Source: Posidoniimonas polymericola
GTDB lineage: Bacteria > Planctomycetota > Planctomycetia > Pirellulales > Lacipirellulaceae
Reading direction: 5' to 3'
Assembly: GCF_007859935.1 (NCBI RefSeq)
Contig: NZ_SJPO01000011.1
Location: 124,001 to 188,000 of the forward strand
DNA: 64,000 bases
Below are positions 25,468 through 32,860 of this stretch, one piece after another. Position numbers and translations under genes: made by a program. The notes below the pieces were generated by a model. That model worked only from the letters and a program-made list of their open reading frames with translations, had not been told where the DNA came from and ran no database searches. How positions within the stretch are numbered: the first letter of the stretch is position 1; each line of letters starts with the position of its first letter.

Positions 25468-28116
25468 TTGACCCCCGACCCCGCCATCCCCCGACCCGCC
25501 GTCGACGAACGGGCGTTGACTGTCAACGCCGCCCTCGCGTTGTGGGCGGGCGTCGCTGCGGGTGGGATTGTGGCGCTCGGCGGCTTCGACGACCCCGACC
25601 CTTGGCGGAACGGCTACTACCGCCTGGCGACCCTCGGGCTGACCGCGCTAGCGCTCGCTATTGCCTTCTTGTCGTCGCCCGGGTTCTCGGCCAAGCGGCT
25701 GCAGCTCGGGGTGGTGGCGAGCCTGATCGCGCACACGGCGATTGTCGCCGGGCTGGCGCTGGCCGACCTGCGGATGCCGCAGCTGATGGCCGACGCCGAC
25801 GCGCCGCCGGTCGAGGAAGTGCAGGAGGAGCAGCCGCCGGAGATGGTGATCATTGAGCGGCAGCAGCTCGACGAGGTCCCGGACTTCGAGCGGCCGGTCG
25901 CGACCTCCGCCCCGCAGAGCCAGGCCGAGCTGATCGAGCCCGAGCGGCAGGCGCCCAAGCTGGCCGAGACCATGCTGCAGCCCACCGCCGCCCCGCTAGC
26001 CGCGCCGCCTGCGCCCGACGCGCCGATTCTGGAACGGCCGCAGACCACGCTCGCCCAGGCCGCCATCGAGTCGGGCCGGCGGAGCCGCAACATCGCCGCG
26101 TCGGCCAGCGTCGCGCCGCAGGCGGCCGAGTTCGACGCCGGCACGCAGCCCGCGCCGTCGCCGCTGGAAGAGCCCACGCCGAGCCCGGCGCCGACGCCGA
26201 TGTTGGCCCGCGCGGCCGCGCCGCTGCGGGCGGCGATCACCCCGATCGAGGCCCCGCGTCCGACGCTCGCGCCGCCGACTTCGCCGCAGAGCACGCCGAT
26301 CACGTCGGCCCCGCGGATGGCGGTCAACCAGCCCGCCACGCCGCAGGTCGGCGCGAGCCAGCCGGCGCCCCGACTCAGGCCCCGCACACTGGCGCAGCTT
26401 GGCCCGTCGCCGATGGAGCCGATCACGCCGCTGCCGAGCGAACCGAACACCCCGCAGGACGCTCCGCGGATGGCGCCACTAACGCCGCCGGCGGTCACCC
26501 AGCAGCGGACCGCGCCGTCGCTGGCGATGGCCTCGCCGACGCTCGCGCCGGTCGCCCCGCGGCTGGCCGACATGGCGCCGATCGCCCCCGCGACGCCGGC
26601 CGCCGCACCGGATCGTCTTGCGATGCGCACCTCGGGCGACGCGCCGCGGATCCTGGCCGACGCCCGGCCGCGGCCCCGGGGCGGCGCCGCGCCGCTCGCC
26701 GCCCTCGGCTCTGCCGGCCGGGCGCTCGAGGCGCCCAACCTCAACCGCGGCGCCGGCCAGGGCCAGCCCGGCGCGCCGACCGAGATCGCCGCCGCCGCCG
26801 ACCGCGGCGGGCTGGGGGTCAAGCCGGCCGAGCGGCCAGGCCTCAGCAAGGCGGTCGCGTCGCGCGACGCCACGGCCAACCTCTCACCGGGCCGGTTCCG
26901 CAACCAGGCCGCCGGCGGGTCGCCCTCGGTCGCCGGCGACGCCCGCGCGCCGACCGCCGCGTTCAGCAGCCGCGGCCAACGCGTCGAGCAGCTCGAGTCG
27001 GGCAGCAGCGGCTCGCCGTCGCCCCGCACGGAGGCCGCCATCGAGCTCGGCCTGAAATTCCTGGCCGGTATCCAGGAGCCCGACGGCGGCTGGGCGTTCG
27101 ACTCGCTCGGCGGCGCCGACGTCCGCGCCGCCGAGGTGCCGCAGATCAAGGCCGACGCGGCCGCCACCGGCTTGGCGCTGCTGTCGTTCCTCGGCGCCGG
27201 CTACGACCACATCGACGGCAAGCACCAGCAGACCGTCAAACGCGGCATCGACGCGCTGATTGCCGACCAGGGCGACTCCGGCGTGCTGTTCGCCGAGGAC
27301 TCGGACCCCAACGCGTGGGAGGTCGCCCGGTTCTACAGCCACGGCATCGCGACCATTGCCCTGTGCGAGGCGTACGGCATGACCGGCGACCCACGGCTCC
27401 GCCGCCCGGCGCAGCGGGCGATCGACTACATCGTCGAGACGCAGGTCGAGAGCCTCGGCGGCTGGCGGTACACGCCCGGCTTCAATTCTGATCTGTCGGT
27501 GACCGGCTGGATGCTGATGGCGCTGCGGAGCGGTGAGTTGGCCGGGCTGGAGGTCCCCAGCCGCACCTACGCCGGCGTGCGGCGGTTCCTCGAAACCTGC
27601 CGCGAAAGCGCCGGCAACCAGGCCCGCTTCTGCTACAACCCGACCGCGCCGGCCAACGACCCCCGCACCAGCCACGGCCGCAACCCGGGCACGGTGATGA
27701 CCTCGGTCGGCCTGTTGATGCAGCTCTACCTGGGTGAGGGGCGCGAGAGCCGCCGCATGCAGCTCGGCGCCGACCACCTGGCCGAGCACCTGCCGACCCT
27801 CGGCGACTCGATGACGCCGGCCCGCACCAGCACGCTCGGCAACCCACTGCGGGACACGTACTACTGGTACTACGGCACGCAGGTAATGTTCCACATGGGC
27901 GGCACGCACTGGGATCGGTGGAACGAGGCGCTGCACCCGCTGCTGGTCGAGAGCCAGACCAAGAGCGGCCAACTCGCTGGCAGCTGGAACCCAATCGCGC
28001 CGGTCCCCGACAAGTGGCGCCACCTCGGCGGCCGCCTGTACGTCACGACGCTCAACCTGCTGAGCCTCGAGGTGTACTACCGGCACCTTCCGCTGTACGA
28101 GATGACTGGGCGGTAG
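25468..28116 (+). CDS. TonB-like membrane protein fused to a terpenoid-cyclase-fold (alpha/alpha toroid) domain
   Basis: 882 residues. Three hydrophobic segments (about 18-41, 52-75, 80-103); the third carries Ser85, His89 and Leu96 at exactly the spacing of TonB Ser16, His20 and Leu27, the motif that couples TonB to ExbB/ExbD. A Pro/Ala-rich, TonB-like linker of about 400 residues follows, and then a domain at about 520-882 with the QEPDGGW and LGGWRYTPG motifs and repeated helical pairs of squalene cyclase/protein prenyltransferase folds. The catalytic DxDD of squalene-hopene cyclase is not evident, so this is probably not a cyclase. Start is TTG 25468 after AGGA. It sits downstream of exbB-exbD. 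The coupling to ExbBD is inferred. Confidence 0.8.
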   Translation: MTPDPAIPRPAVDERALTVNAALALWAGVAAGGIVALGGFDDPDPWRNGYYRLATLGLTALALAIAFLSSPGFSAKRLQLGVVASLIAHTAIVAGLALADLRMPQLMADADAPPVEEVQEEQPPEMVIIERQQLDEVPDFERPVATSAPQSQAELIEPERQAPKLAETMLQPTAAPLAAPPAPDAPILERPQTTLAQAAIESGRRSRNIAASASVAPQAAEFDAGTQPAPSPLEEPTPSPAPTPMLARAAAPLRAAITPIEAPRPTLAPPTSPQSTPITSAPRMAVNQPATPQVGASQPAPRLRPRTLAQLGPSPMEPITPLPSEPNTPQDAPRMAPLTPPAVTQQRTAPSLAMASPTLAPVAPRLADMAPIAPATPAAAPDRLAMRTSGDAPRILADARPRPRGGAAPLAALGSAGRALEAPNLNRGAGQGQPGAPTEIAAAADRGGLGVKPAERPGLSKAVASRDATANLSPGRFRNQAAGGSPSVAGDARAPTAAFSSRGQRVEQLESGSSGSPSPRTEAAIELGLKFLAGIQEPDGGWAFDSLGGADVRAAEVPQIKADAAATGLALLSFLGAGYDHIDGKHQQTVKRGIDALIADQGDSGVLFAEDSDPNAWEVARFYSHGIATIALCEAYGMTGDPRLRRPAQRAIDYIVETQVESLGGWRYTPGFNSDLSVTGWMLMALRSGELAGLEVPSRTYAGVRRFLETCRESAGNQARFCYNPTAPANDPRTSHGRNPGTVMTSVGLLMQLYLGEGRESRRMQLGADHLAEHLPTLGDSMTPARTSTLGNPLRDTYYWYYGTQVMFHMGGTHWDRWNEALHPLLVESQTKSGQLAGSWNPIAPVPDKWRHLGGRLYVTTLNLLSLEVYYRHLPLYEMTGR

Positions 28117-28133
28117 CAAACTGCCGACATGAC

Positions 28134-28520
28134 ATGAGCGAGTCAGGCGTTGATCGCGTAATCAAGTTCGCCCCGCAAATGATGTTGGTTTCGGGAGGCT
28201 GGCTCGCGCTGGTTGTCTGGACAGACCTGCCAGGAGTGTTGACCGCGTTCCAAGCAGTCTTTCTCGCCGTCACGGCGGTGTCACTTAGCGAATATCGTGC
28301 GGAGCGTGGGCTCTGGATGCTCGCCATGCTGTATTTTGCGATTAGCGTAGCGCTCTACGCCATCTTTTTGGTGCAGGGCATCCTCGACGAAATACGCGGC
28401 GTGAGAGCGCCGGTTTCCTTGGCCATCGACGTAGCTCTGATAACCATTTTGCTCGGAGGACAGGTTGGATTTCTCTGGCGCGTCGCGGTGATCAACCGCC
28501 GCCTCTCAAGAGCAGACTAA
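28134..28520 (+). CDS. Small four-helix membrane protein of unknown function
   Basis: Not recognised. 128 residues with about four hydrophobic segments (near 17-30, 33-48, 60-80, 95-115) and a basic C-terminus. It begins 17 bases after the TonB-like gene and may be the last gene of that operon. Its base composition is visibly less GC-rich than the neighbouring genes, and the following 600 bases share that shift, so it could be a recent arrival. A longer open frame back to 27918 is a shadow of the preceding gene. Confidence 0.65.
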   Translation: MSESGVDRVIKFAPQMMLVSGGWLALVVWTDLPGVLTAFQAVFLAVTAVSLSEYRAERGLWMLAMLYFAISVALYAIFLVQGILDEIRGVRAPVSLAIDVALITILLGGQVGFLWRVAVINRRLSRAD

Positions 28521-29024
28521 CGGGGGTCGGTTGTCAAAGCCGCAACGCTGCCACTATGCGGGATGACCGGGCGGTAGCCCTCATCGCCGAGCCGTGCCCG
28601 TCAGGAAATGACCAGTTGACTTCGCCTAATGGACGCTTCCTGACGGGCGCGGCTCGGTGTGGAATTGGCTCTGGTTTTGGAATTGCATGAGTTCCGCAAA
28701 CACCCATTTCGTTGTTGAAAACAGCCCCCGACGGCCTTCTAATAGGAGCTGCCCCCAGCTTTGTCCGAGCGGAATGGGGCCGATTTTTGCCCGCTTGCTG
28801 GCTCGCCCGGCGCTCGGCGCCGTTGCCAACGGCGAGCGAACCGGTGGGACAAAACCCTCACCCGTTTTTGGGCCCAAATCGCAGCAGAGGCTGCGATACT
28901 GGGGCAAAACGGACCAAGGGCCGATCGTCGGGTCTGAGTTTTGTCCCCTCCGCTGGGTATTTCGGACAAAACGCGGTGGTAGCAAGCCGCCCCGCGCGAC
29001 GAGCCGATAGCGAAGGAGCCTCCC
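28521..29024. other. Intergenic stretch of about 500 bases before clpS
   Basis: Lower GC than the flanks. It contains the inverted repeat at 28587-28657 and four or five copies, in both orientations, of a GGACAAAAC-like motif (near 28758, 28852, 28903, 28937 and 28972). Open frames through it have no recognisable product. It may be a decayed gene or a repeat-derived regulatory region. Confidence 0.45.
28587..28657. repeat. Intergenic inverted repeat
   Basis: Arms 28587-28607 and 28637-28657 are 21-base reverse complements with one mismatch, separated by 29 bases. There is no T tract. This has the look of a REP-type intergenic element. Confidence 0.8.
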
Positions 29025-29120
29025 ATTCCAGCAGAAAACGCCGCCGCGGTGCTCCCTGCAGAGACCACCAAGCAGGAAGCCAGGTCAGACAAGAAGCCCA
29101 AACGGCAGCCCCCGTAAGCC
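29025..29120 (+). other. Interrupted 5' part of clpS
   Basis: In frame with clpS, the 30 codons 29025-29114 read as a Lys/Pro-rich N-terminal extension typical of ClpS, preceded by AAGGAG six bases before an ATT codon at 29025. A TAA at 29115-29117 then stands where homologues have a Tyr (TAC) just before AVILHNDD. So the natural start appears to be ATT instead of ATG and the extension is cut from the core by a stop. Confidence 0.6.
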
Positions 29121-29378
29121 GTGATCCTGCACAACGACGACTTCAACGGCTTCTTGTTTGTCGCCGAGTCGATCGTCAAGGTGTTTGGGTACGAACCGGA
29201 GAAAGCCATCAAGCTTATGCTGAGGGCGCACGAGACCGGGCGGAGCTGCGTCTGGTCTGGGATGCGGGAGCATGCCGAGCTGAAGGCCGACCAGTTGCGG
29301 TCGTGCGGCGGCGATCCCGAGCAGGCCCACCAGAACGCCCTGCCGCTGAGAGTGACTACCGAGCCGATGCCGGCGTGA
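29121..29378 (+). CDS. clpS: ATP-dependent Clp protease adaptor ClpS, N-terminally shortened
   Basis: ClpS delivers N-degron substrates to the ClpA/ClpC unfoldase. The 85-residue frame has the key HNDDFNGFLFV motif at the N-terminus, KVFGYEPEKAIKLMLRAHETGR (split here as KVFGYEPEKAIKL and MLRAHETGR) and a planctomycete-type C-terminus with ELKADQLRSCGGDPE and LPLRVTTEP. The Asn-Asp-Asp loop and the His of the binding pocket are intact. The only available start is GTG 29121, which removes the N-terminal extension needed for ClpA inhibition and the first core residues. The upstream in-frame TAA (29115) looks like a single-base change. It may be a pseudogene, a reinitiation product or a sequencing error. 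Confidence 0.75.
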   Translation: MILHNDDFNGFLFVAESIVKVFGYEPEKAIKLMLRAHETGRSCVWSGMREHAELKADQLRSCGGDPEQAHQNALPLRVTTEPMPA

Positions 29379-29391
29379 CGATGCAGGGGAT

Positions 29392-29482
29392 GGCCACGAA
29401 AAAGCACAAGAGAGCACAAGAAGCACCGAGACCAAGCCTGCCCCAGTTCATTTTTTGTGTCCTTTCGTGCCTCTTCGTGGCC
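29392..29482. repeat. Inverted repeat downstream of clpS
   Basis: Arms 29392-29407 and 29467-29482 match in 14 of 16 positions as reverse complements, with GGCCACGAA perfect at the ends. The A/G-rich content between them suggests a dispersed intergenic repeat. Confidence 0.6.
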
Positions 29483-29542
29483 ACCCAGTGATCCGCCATC
29501 GCCGTACCTCAGAAACGACAATCCATTGAGAAGAGAGAAAAG

Positions 29543-30553
29543 ATGTCGCGTTTGATACTACGATTCATCCCGCTGTTGATGCTGTCGCTGCATTGCTGCT
29601 CGCCGGCTACGGCCCAGGAGGTCCGCCCCGAGTTCAAGGAGCAGGGCAAGTCGGGCAACCCGGTGTTCGCCGGCTGGTACGCCGACCCCGAGGCGATCAT
29701 CTTCGGCGACCAGTACTGGATCTTCCCGACCTACTCGGACAAGTACCACAAGCAGACGTTCTTCGACGCGTTCAGCTCGAAGGATCTCGTGAACTGGACC
29801 AAGCATCCGCGGGTGCTCGACGCCGACAATATCTCGTGGGCGAGCTACGCGGTGTGGGCGCCGTCGATCATCGCGGCCAACGACAAGTACTACCTGCTGT
29901 TCGGCGCCAACGATATCCAGAACGACGAGGCCCAAGGGGGCATCGGCGTCGCGGTGGCGGACTCGCCCGAGGGGCCGTACCAGGACGCCATCGGCCGGCC
30001 GCTGATCGACCGCTTCCACAACGGCGCCCAGCCGATCGACCAGTTTGTGTTCCGCGACGAGGGCGGCGACCTGTACCTGTACTACGGCGGCTGGCGGCAC
30101 TGCAACGTCGCGCGGCTGGCGGACGATCTGCTGTCGCTCCAAGAGTTCCCCGACGGCGAGACCTTCAAGGAGATCACGCCCGACAGCTACGTCGAAGGGC
30201 CGTTCGTGTTCAAGAAGGACGGCCGCTACTACATGATGTGGTCCGAGGGGGGCTGGACCGGCCCCGACTACAGCGTCGCCTACGCGATCGCCGACTCGCC
30301 GACCGGGCCGTTCGAGCGGATCGGCAAGATCCTCAAGCAAGACCCGCAGGTCGCGACCGGCGCCGGGCACCACTCGGTGCTGCACCCGCCCGGCTCGGAC
30401 GACTGGTACATCGTTTACCACCGCCGCCCGCTCGGCGAGACCGACGGCAACCACCGCGTGGTCTGCGTGGACAAGATGGAGTTTGACGCAGACGGCCGCA
30501 TCAAGCCGGTTACAATCACCTTTGATGGCGTCGAGCGGCGGCCGCTGCCGTAG
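29543..30553 (+). CDS. Secreted glycoside hydrolase family 43-like protein
   Basis: A 336-residue five-bladed beta-propeller enzyme of the GH43 type (arabinofuranosidase/xylosidase-like). A signal peptide ends near ATAQ (residue 25). The first blade carries the catalytic-base Asp in GWYADPEAII, the pKa-setting Asp is in QPIDQFVFRD and the general-acid Glu in SYVEGPFVFKKDGRYYMMW. Repeated YYLLF, YLYYGG and YYMMW strands mark the blades. No carbohydrate-binding module is present. A purine-rich stretch precedes ATG 29543. It stands alone, bounded by repeats upstream and the ABM gene downstream, and would act on plant or algal pentose polymers outside the cytoplasm. The exact substrate is not predictable. 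Confidence 0.88.
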   Translation: MSRLILRFIPLLMLSLHCCSPATAQEVRPEFKEQGKSGNPVFAGWYADPEAIIFGDQYWIFPTYSDKYHKQTFFDAFSSKDLVNWTKHPRVLDADNISWASYAVWAPSIIAANDKYYLLFGANDIQNDEAQGGIGVAVADSPEGPYQDAIGRPLIDRFHNGAQPIDQFVFRDEGGDLYLYYGGWRHCNVARLADDLLSLQEFPDGETFKEITPDSYVEGPFVFKKDGRYYMMWSEGGWTGPDYSVAYAIADSPTGPFERIGKILKQDPQVATGAGHHSVLHPPGSDDWYIVYHRRPLGETDGNHRVVCVDKMEFDADGRIKPVTITFDGVERRPLP

Positions 30554-30615
30554 CGGTCACCGCGGCCGCCGGGCCTCCGACTCCCCCAATTTTCCTACCA
30601 AGAAGAACCGATCGA

Positions 30616-30924
30616 ATGATCCACGTGATTGCGACCCTCTCGCTCAAGCCGGGCGTCCGCGACGAGTTCCTCAAGATCTTTACCAAGCTGACTCCGGTCG
30701 TGCAGGCCGAGGAGGGCTGCATCGAGTACGGCGCCGCCATCGACGAGCCGACCGGTATGGATGTCCAGCAGATGGCGGGCTCCGATGCGGTGATCGTAGT
30801 CGAGAAGTGGGAGAGCGTGTCGGCGCTCGAGGCCCACCTGGCGGCCCCGCACATGGAGGCCTTCCGCCAAGAAACCGCGGAAATGTCGGCCGGCGTCAGC
30901 CTGCTAGCGCTGAAGCCCGCCTAA
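30616..30924 (+). CDS. Antibiotic biosynthesis monooxygenase (ABM) domain protein
   Basis: 102 residues forming one dimeric alpha/beta-barrel ABM domain of the YgiN/quinol-monooxygenase type: MIHVIATLSLKPGVRDEFLK at the start, EEGCIEYGAA near 35-44, VVEKWES near 62-68 and HLAAPHMEAFRQ. Members oxidise quinols or similar aromatic compounds without cofactor, or have unknown substrates. It follows the GH43 gene by 62 bases and precedes proB, with no functional link evident. Confidence 0.88.
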   Translation: MIHVIATLSLKPGVRDEFLKIFTKLTPVVQAEEGCIEYGAAIDEPTGMDVQQMAGSDAVIVVEKWESVSALEAHLAAPHMEAFRQETAEMSAGVSLLALKPA

Positions 30925-31036
30925 AAAGCGATCCGCGGGTTTGTTATGATGCGGGCTCTGGGAACGCGAACGGACGCCGATCCCCGCCTCATCACCCCCG
31001 CCTGAGTCTGCCTCCCCCGTGTCTGCTGCTGCCCCG

Positions 31037-32185
31037 ATGCTGAACGCTGTCCGCCAAGAAATTGCCGCCATCGCCGACAAGATTGTCGTGAAGGTGGGCA
31101 CCCGCACCCTGACCGGCCCCGATGGGCAGCTGGACATGGGACAGATAACGTCGATTGCGGATCAGATCGCTGGATTGCGGGCCGAGGGCCGCAATGTGGT
31201 GCTGGTCAGCAGCGGCGCCGTCGGGGCCGGCATCGGCCGGCTCGGCCTGACCGAGCGGCCGACCGACCTGTCGCAGCTGCAGGCCGCCGCGGCCGTCGGG
31301 CAGAGCTGCCTGATCGAGTGCTACAACCACGCGCTCGAGAAGCACGGCCTGCACGCCGCCCAGGTGCTGCTGACCGCCGACGACATGCACGACCGCCGCC
31401 GGTACCTGAACGCCCGCAACACGCTGCGGGCGCTGTTCGAGTACGGGGCGGTGCCGATCGTCAACGAGAACGACACCGTCCGGGTCGAGGAGCTGCGTCG
31501 GTCGATGGGCGACAACGACCGCCTGGCGGCGTTGGTCACGAACCTGATCCGCGCGCCGTTGATGGTGTTGCTGACCGACGTCGAGGGCCTGTACGACGGC
31601 CACCCCAAGGACGAGGGCTCGAAGGTGATCCCGCTGGTCCGGGAGCTGGACGAAGTGCTCGAGCACGCCGGCGAGTCGAGCAACGAAGGCCTGCGGCTGT
31701 CGACCGGCGGCATGGCGAGCAAGCTGCAGGCGGTGCAGATCTCGACCGAGGCGGGCGAGAACGTCGTGATCGCCAACGGCCGACGGCCGAACGTGCTGCG
31801 GGATATCCTGGCCGGCGAGACGATCGGCACGCTGTTCATCGCGGCCGGCGCTTCGGTCCGCGACCGCAAGCGGTGGATCGGCTGGAGCGTGCACCCGGAG
31901 GGCAAGCTGCGGCTGGACGCGGGCGCCGAGCACGCCATCGCCGAGGAGGGCGGCAGCCTGCTGGCCGTGGGGATCACCGGTGTCGAGGGGAACTTTGACA
32001 AGGGGGATGTCGTCAGTCTGGTGGGGCCTTCCGGCGAGGAGTTCGCGCGGGGGCAGACTAATTACGGGTCTGATGATGTGCGCCAGGTGATGGGGGAGCC
32101 AACCGAGCGGTTCGGCGAGATCCTCGGCAGCTGGTCGTACTACGATGTGGTGCACCGCGACAACCTGACCGTGCTGCGGGCCTAG
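31037..32185 (+). CDS. proB: Glutamate 5-kinase
   Basis: Phosphorylates glutamate in the first step of proline synthesis. The amino-acid-kinase domain shows KIVVKVGTRTLT near the N-terminus, VLVSSGAVGAGIGRLGL, PIVNENDTV, FGDND-like MGDNDRLAALV, and LLTDVEGLYDG, with STGGMASKLQA for nucleotide binding. A C-terminal PUA domain occupies about residues 290-370, as in E. coli ProB. I chose ATG 31037; GTG 31019 is in frame six codons upstream. A TATGAT -10-like sequence lies at 30945-30950 without a good -35. No proA adjoins it. Confidence 0.95.
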   Translation: MLNAVRQEIAAIADKIVVKVGTRTLTGPDGQLDMGQITSIADQIAGLRAEGRNVVLVSSGAVGAGIGRLGLTERPTDLSQLQAAAAVGQSCLIECYNHALEKHGLHAAQVLLTADDMHDRRRYLNARNTLRALFEYGAVPIVNENDTVRVEELRRSMGDNDRLAALVTNLIRAPLMVLLTDVEGLYDGHPKDEGSKVIPLVRELDEVLEHAGESSNEGLRLSTGGMASKLQAVQISTEAGENVVIANGRRPNVLRDILAGETIGTLFIAAGASVRDRKRWIGWSVHPEGKLRLDAGAEHAIAEEGGSLLAVGITGVEGNFDKGDVVSLVGPSGEEFARGQTNYGSDDVRQVMGEPTERFGEILGSWSYYDVVHRDNLTVLRA

Positions 32186-32301
32186 TCCGGTGGTAGCGGT
32201 TGCGACGCGGGTGAGGACGCGGGCGGGTTGCTTGTTGCTGGGCGGCGCGTGGTGATTAGGCTGGAGGTTCTGGCCAGACTCCTCGCACAGCGACCCCACG
32301 C

Positions 32302-32742
32302 ATGACCGCCCTGCCCCGCCGCTCGCCCAACCGCCTCGCCGTCCTGCTGACCGCCGCCCTGGCCTGGTCGGCGGTTGGCCAATCCGCGCAGGCAGAAACC
32401 GCCTACGACACGCAGCGTCGGATCGAGATCGCGGCGCTCCGCCTGCAGCTGTACGAGAATGTCGAGTACCCGGCCGAGCTCCGTCGATTGAAATCAGAGC
32501 TGAAGCTGGCCGAGGCCGAGGCCGCTTCGCTCGAGCGGTTGCTGCGGGAGTACGAGCCGTTCGACAAGTTTTCCACGGGCCGGCCGCTGGTGCTGACGAT
32601 TGAATCCACCCGACTGGCGCTGCTGCGGGCCGGGCTGAGGCGCGACAACCTGCGGCAGGACCTGATGGCTCAGCAGCGGAGCCACTACGACCGGTTGCGG
32701 CTGCTGCACCTAGAACTGGAGCAGGCGCGGGCGGGGCTGTAA
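32302..32742 (+). CDS. Small secreted coiled-coil protein
   Basis: Not recognised. 146 residues with a signal peptide (cleavage near QSAQA, residue 31) followed by about 110 residues with strong heptad character, rich in Leu, Glu and Arg (for example ELKLAEAEAASLERLLREYE). Likely a periplasmic helical hairpin or dimeric coiled coil. It lies between proB and purF on the same strand, with 116 bases before it and 118 after. Confidence 0.7.
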   Translation: MTALPRRSPNRLAVLLTAALAWSAVGQSAQAETAYDTQRRIEIAALRLQLYENVEYPAELRRLKSELKLAEAEAASLERLLREYEPFDKFSTGRPLVLTIESTRLALLRAGLRRDNLRQDLMAQQRSHYDRLRLLHLELEQARAGL

Positions 32743-32860
32743 TCGCGTCGGGCGGGCCCGTAGAATGTCGGCTCAGCGCCGACCGTGAGGAAGCGGGGCG
32801 GCCGACAGTGGGCAAAATTCTCGGAAGCGCCGGTTTGACCTCTGGCGTTGATTAGCAGCT

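Noticed and set aside
25617-27167. 516-codon minus-strand open frame over the Pro-rich linker
   Set aside because: Arises from the low-complexity linker of the TonB-like protein; Ser/Gly/Ala-rich without a domain.
28712-29491. 259-codon plus-strand open frame across the clpS region
   Set aside because: In a different frame from clpS; no domain, and it crosses repeats.
30992-32815. 607-codon minus-strand open frame over proB
   Set aside because: Antisense to glutamate 5-kinase; low-complexity translation.
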